From Methylohalobius crimeensis 10Ki (lineage in GTDB: Bacteria; Pseudomonadota; Gammaproteobacteria; Methylococcales; Methylothermaceae): 64,000 bases of DNA. Shown here in pieces: positions 62,118-64,000 of the stretch (its first letter is position 1; the number at the start of each line of letters is the position of its first letter). The DNA lies in contig NZ_ATXB01000001.1 of assembly GCF_000421465.1 (NCBI RefSeq), positions 2,015,001 to 2,079,000 on the forward strand, written 5' to 3'. Below the pieces are notes generated by a model. That model was not told the DNA's origin, ran no database searches, and worked only from the letters and a program-made list of their open reading frames with translations. The translations under genes were made by a program, and so were the position numbers.

Positions 62118-63999
62118 AGCCGAGATAGATTGGCTGCGTTCCCTCTTCGACCCCCTGGAAGACCCGGGACCGCCCAATTGGCCCGCTGCGCCGGAAGGAC
62201 CTCTTATCGAACGATGGCAAAGCTGGTTTGCCCCCGTCGGAAGGTGGGAAGGCAGTTGGCTGGACGGCGTCGTAACCCTGGCCAACGCCCACACCGAAAG
62301 GGGAGCGGCACTACTGCGCTTGCAAGTGGCGATGGAAACAGCGGCAGCCGACCGGCGGCAAATCTTTAGGTCGGTAGGCGGCAACCCCTCGCCGGCTCTG
62401 CAGGAAGACCTTGCTTGGCTGACCGCTCTGGAGCGCCGGGGCGAGTTATTTCTGCCGGAAATCCTCGGGATCACCCTGGCCCATGCCCGAATGGGCGGCG
62501 GGATGTTCAGCTTCGGCCGCGCAAAACCGCCGACTCGAAATACTCCGGAAGAGACTCGAAGCGCTGCGGAGCAGAATTACCTCGAGGTGAAAGCGATGGC
62601 GGAAGCCTGTTTAGGGCCCGGAATAAACCCGGACCGGCTCGCCGCAGGATCGGCTTTCTACCATCGCCGCAGCCGCGCCTGGCTTGCCGCTTGGGAAGGC
62701 ATTTCTTCCGATCCGCGCCGGCAGGCGCTTGCCCTTTTGCGGGAAAAAGCCCGCTACGGCAAAGGTTTGCATGATCGAATCCGTCTCAAAGGACGCAGTC
62801 TGGACGACTGGTTGGAGGCGTTGGCGGACGGAAAAGAAACGAGCTTCCCCGATGTTTTTCCAAATTCTTCCCTTGGCAGGCATTTTTTAAATCAGACGCT
62901 CGCATTCGGAGGGCCCATGTTCGGCGTATTCAGCCACGAAGAACAGGCCATTCTACGTCGCTGGCTGGAATGGGAAGAAACGTCCGATGCAACCCCCGCT
63001 CTCGGCAAACCGCCGCTTCCCACAACCGAAAATCCCATTCCCGCCGCGCCTTCCGTCTCACCGACTCGAAGAGCTGCGGAGCAGAAACCTTCCCGGCAGG
63101 CAAAACTCTCTCCCCCTCTCCTCTATCACCGGCTCTTGCATCCGGACCGATTTCCCCACAGCCTGCCGGCGGCCCGTCGTTACGTGCGAAAGATTCTGGC
63201 CCGCGCCGGCAGAGGTAAACTCCCTTTTTCCTACACGCCGGAAGCTTTTTGCCAATGGATGGAAGACACCTACGCAGAACGGATAGGCCCCGCCCCCGCT
63301 CGGACCTATCCGCTTCTATCCCAACCCTCTTACCGCTGGGGCATCGAGCAACTCGCGCCGGCGATTCTCGTGGACGGAAGCTGGCTGGCCAATACCTTGG
63401 CTTTAGCACGGACCTACCCCAGGGTGGGGCGGCCCTTGTGGAAAATCTTCCGAGATGAACTAGGGGACGGCGAAACCTGCCGCAACCACGCCAATGTCTA
63501 TCGGAAACTCCTCAAGCAGGCAAATATTTCCCTGCCACCTTTCGATTCGGAAGCTTTCATCCATCACCGGGGATTCGTGCTTGGGGCGTTCGATATGCCC
63601 GCCTATTTGCTGGCCATCGGCCGCCTTCCCCACGCTTTCCTGCCCGAACTGCTCGGCCTGAACCTCGCCATCGAGCTGAGCGGCCTGGGCCAGACCTATC
63701 GGCGCTTGGCCAGGGAAATGGAGTATCACGGCTTCGATGCCACCATCGTTCGTCTGCATCAATCCATCGATAACCTCGCCTCGGGCCACGCCGCCCTGGC
63801 GCGCGATGCAATCATCGCCCATTTGGAAACAATGGATCGAGGCGGAGAGGAAACGGTCCCACGGCAATGGCGCCGGATCTGGACCGGCTATCGTTCGCTT
63901 CGCATCGCCTCCCGGCGCTTCGCCTGGGCACTGGTCATCGGTTGGGGATGGCGTTTCGGTCTGCGGGAGCGATTCTTGGGTCGGACGCCTCTCCCATGA
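62101..63999 (+). CDS. heme-oxygenase-like diiron oxidase with a degenerate N-terminal copy
   Basis: The 632-residue protein ends two bases before the window edge. The C-terminal half (about 410-590) matches the iron-containing redox enzyme (heme-oxygenase-like diiron oxidase) family: VDGSWL (425-429), DELGDG with E453, NHANVY with H463, FLPELLGLNLAIELSG with E525, and HQSIDNLASGH with H553, D557 and H563 as likely iron ligands. The N-terminal half repeats the pattern in degraded form, GSWL at 51-54 and FLPEILGITLAHARMG at 117-132, without the ligand set. Related enzymes perform N-oxygenation, desaturation or C-C cleavage. It is coupled to the carbamoyltransferase gene. Confidence 0.8.
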   Translation: MWNPSEAEIDWLRSLFDPLEDPGPPNWPAAPEGPLIERWQSWFAPVGRWEGSWLDGVVTLANAHTERGAALLRLQVAMETAAADRRQIFRSVGGNPSPALQEDLAWLTALERRGELFLPEILGITLAHARMGGGMFSFGRAKPPTRNTPEETRSAAEQNYLEVKAMAEACLGPGINPDRLAAGSAFYHRRSRAWLAAWEGISSDPRRQALALLREKARYGKGLHDRIRLKGRSLDDWLEALADGKETSFPDVFPNSSLGRHFLNQTLAFGGPMFGVFSHEEQAILRRWLEWEETSDATPALGKPPLPTTENPIPAAPSVSPTRRAAEQKPSRQAKLSPPLLYHRLLHPDRFPHSLPAARRYVRKILARAGRGKLPFSYTPEAFCQWMEDTYAERIGPAPARTYPLLSQPSYRWGIEQLAPAILVDGSWLANTLALARTYPRVGRPLWKIFRDELGDGETCRNHANVYRKLLKQANISLPPFDSEAFIHHRGFVLGAFDMPAYLLAIGRLPHAFLPELLGLNLAIELSGLGQTYRRLAREMEYHGFDATIVRLHQSIDNLASGHAALARDAIIAHLETMDRGGEETVPRQWRRIWTGYRSLRIASRRFAWALVIGWGWRFGLRERFLGRTPLP

Positions 64000-64000
64000 G

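Overview
The window reads as chromosome of a methylotrophic or methanotrophic gammaproteobacterium, most likely order Methylococcales. Lineage evidence: a 16S rRNA 5' segment with a gammaproteobacterial-type leader, an mxaRSACKL methanol-dehydrogenase maturation operon, mtdB (tetrahydromethanopterin C1 pathway), fchA (folate C1 pathway), and gammaproteobacterial gene orders (maf-rng-yhdP-nit-tldD, rpsP-rimM-trmD-rplS, surE-pcm-yqaA). No methane monooxygenase gene and no mxaF/mxaI lie inside the window, so methane oxidation itself is inferred. I cannot name the genus.

Layout. 1-1.4 kb: partial 16S rRNA (minus) with two tandem promoters. 1.4-6.7 kb: mxaRSACKL, in which mxaK is frameshifted in a run of nine C, giving a false MxaK-MxaL fusion. 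6.7-16.5 kb: a small Cys-repeat protein, rlmH, maf, rng, yhdP, nitrilase, tldD, pmbA. 16.7-19.8 kb: a 45-residue membrane protein (minus), gltX, cysS. 19.8-25.8 kb (minus): CHASE2 adenylate cyclase, a periplasmic protein bracketed by two copies of a structured repeat, a cyclic-nucleotide-binding protein, glutamate dehydrogenase, mtdB. 25.9-30.8 kb: fchA, a membrane-anchored multicopper oxidase, a cupredoxin, then a secreted protein with a matrixin-type protease. 30.8-39.8 kb: galE, HbpS-like protein, xerD, rplS-trmD-rimM-rpsP, and a 1233-residue NfnB-NfnA-like flavoprotein. 40-47.7 kb: an accessory region with decayed duplications, toxin-antitoxin modules, comEA, sigma54-driven pilA with a glycosyltransferase, a RAYT transposase remnant and a Uma2 gene. 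47.7-54.9 kb: a DUF1631 protein, a third repeat copy, yqaA-pcm-surE, dgt, icd. 55-64 kb: alkB-like/hdc/putA (minus), divergent from a carbamoyltransferase and a heme-oxygenase-like diiron protein (plus).

The most interesting points are: (1) the divergent alkB-like/hdc/putA and carbamoyltransferase/diiron-oxidase block, which looks like an uncharacterised small-molecule pathway; (2) three copies of a roughly 100-bp element with a conserved core and copy-specific but self-complementary arms, each just 3' of a gene; (3) three same-oriented GTAGGGGCG palindromes at gene ends, two of which supply the TAG stop codon of the gene they follow; (4) a tandem duplication at 40.1-42.3 kb in which each unit has lost what the other kept.
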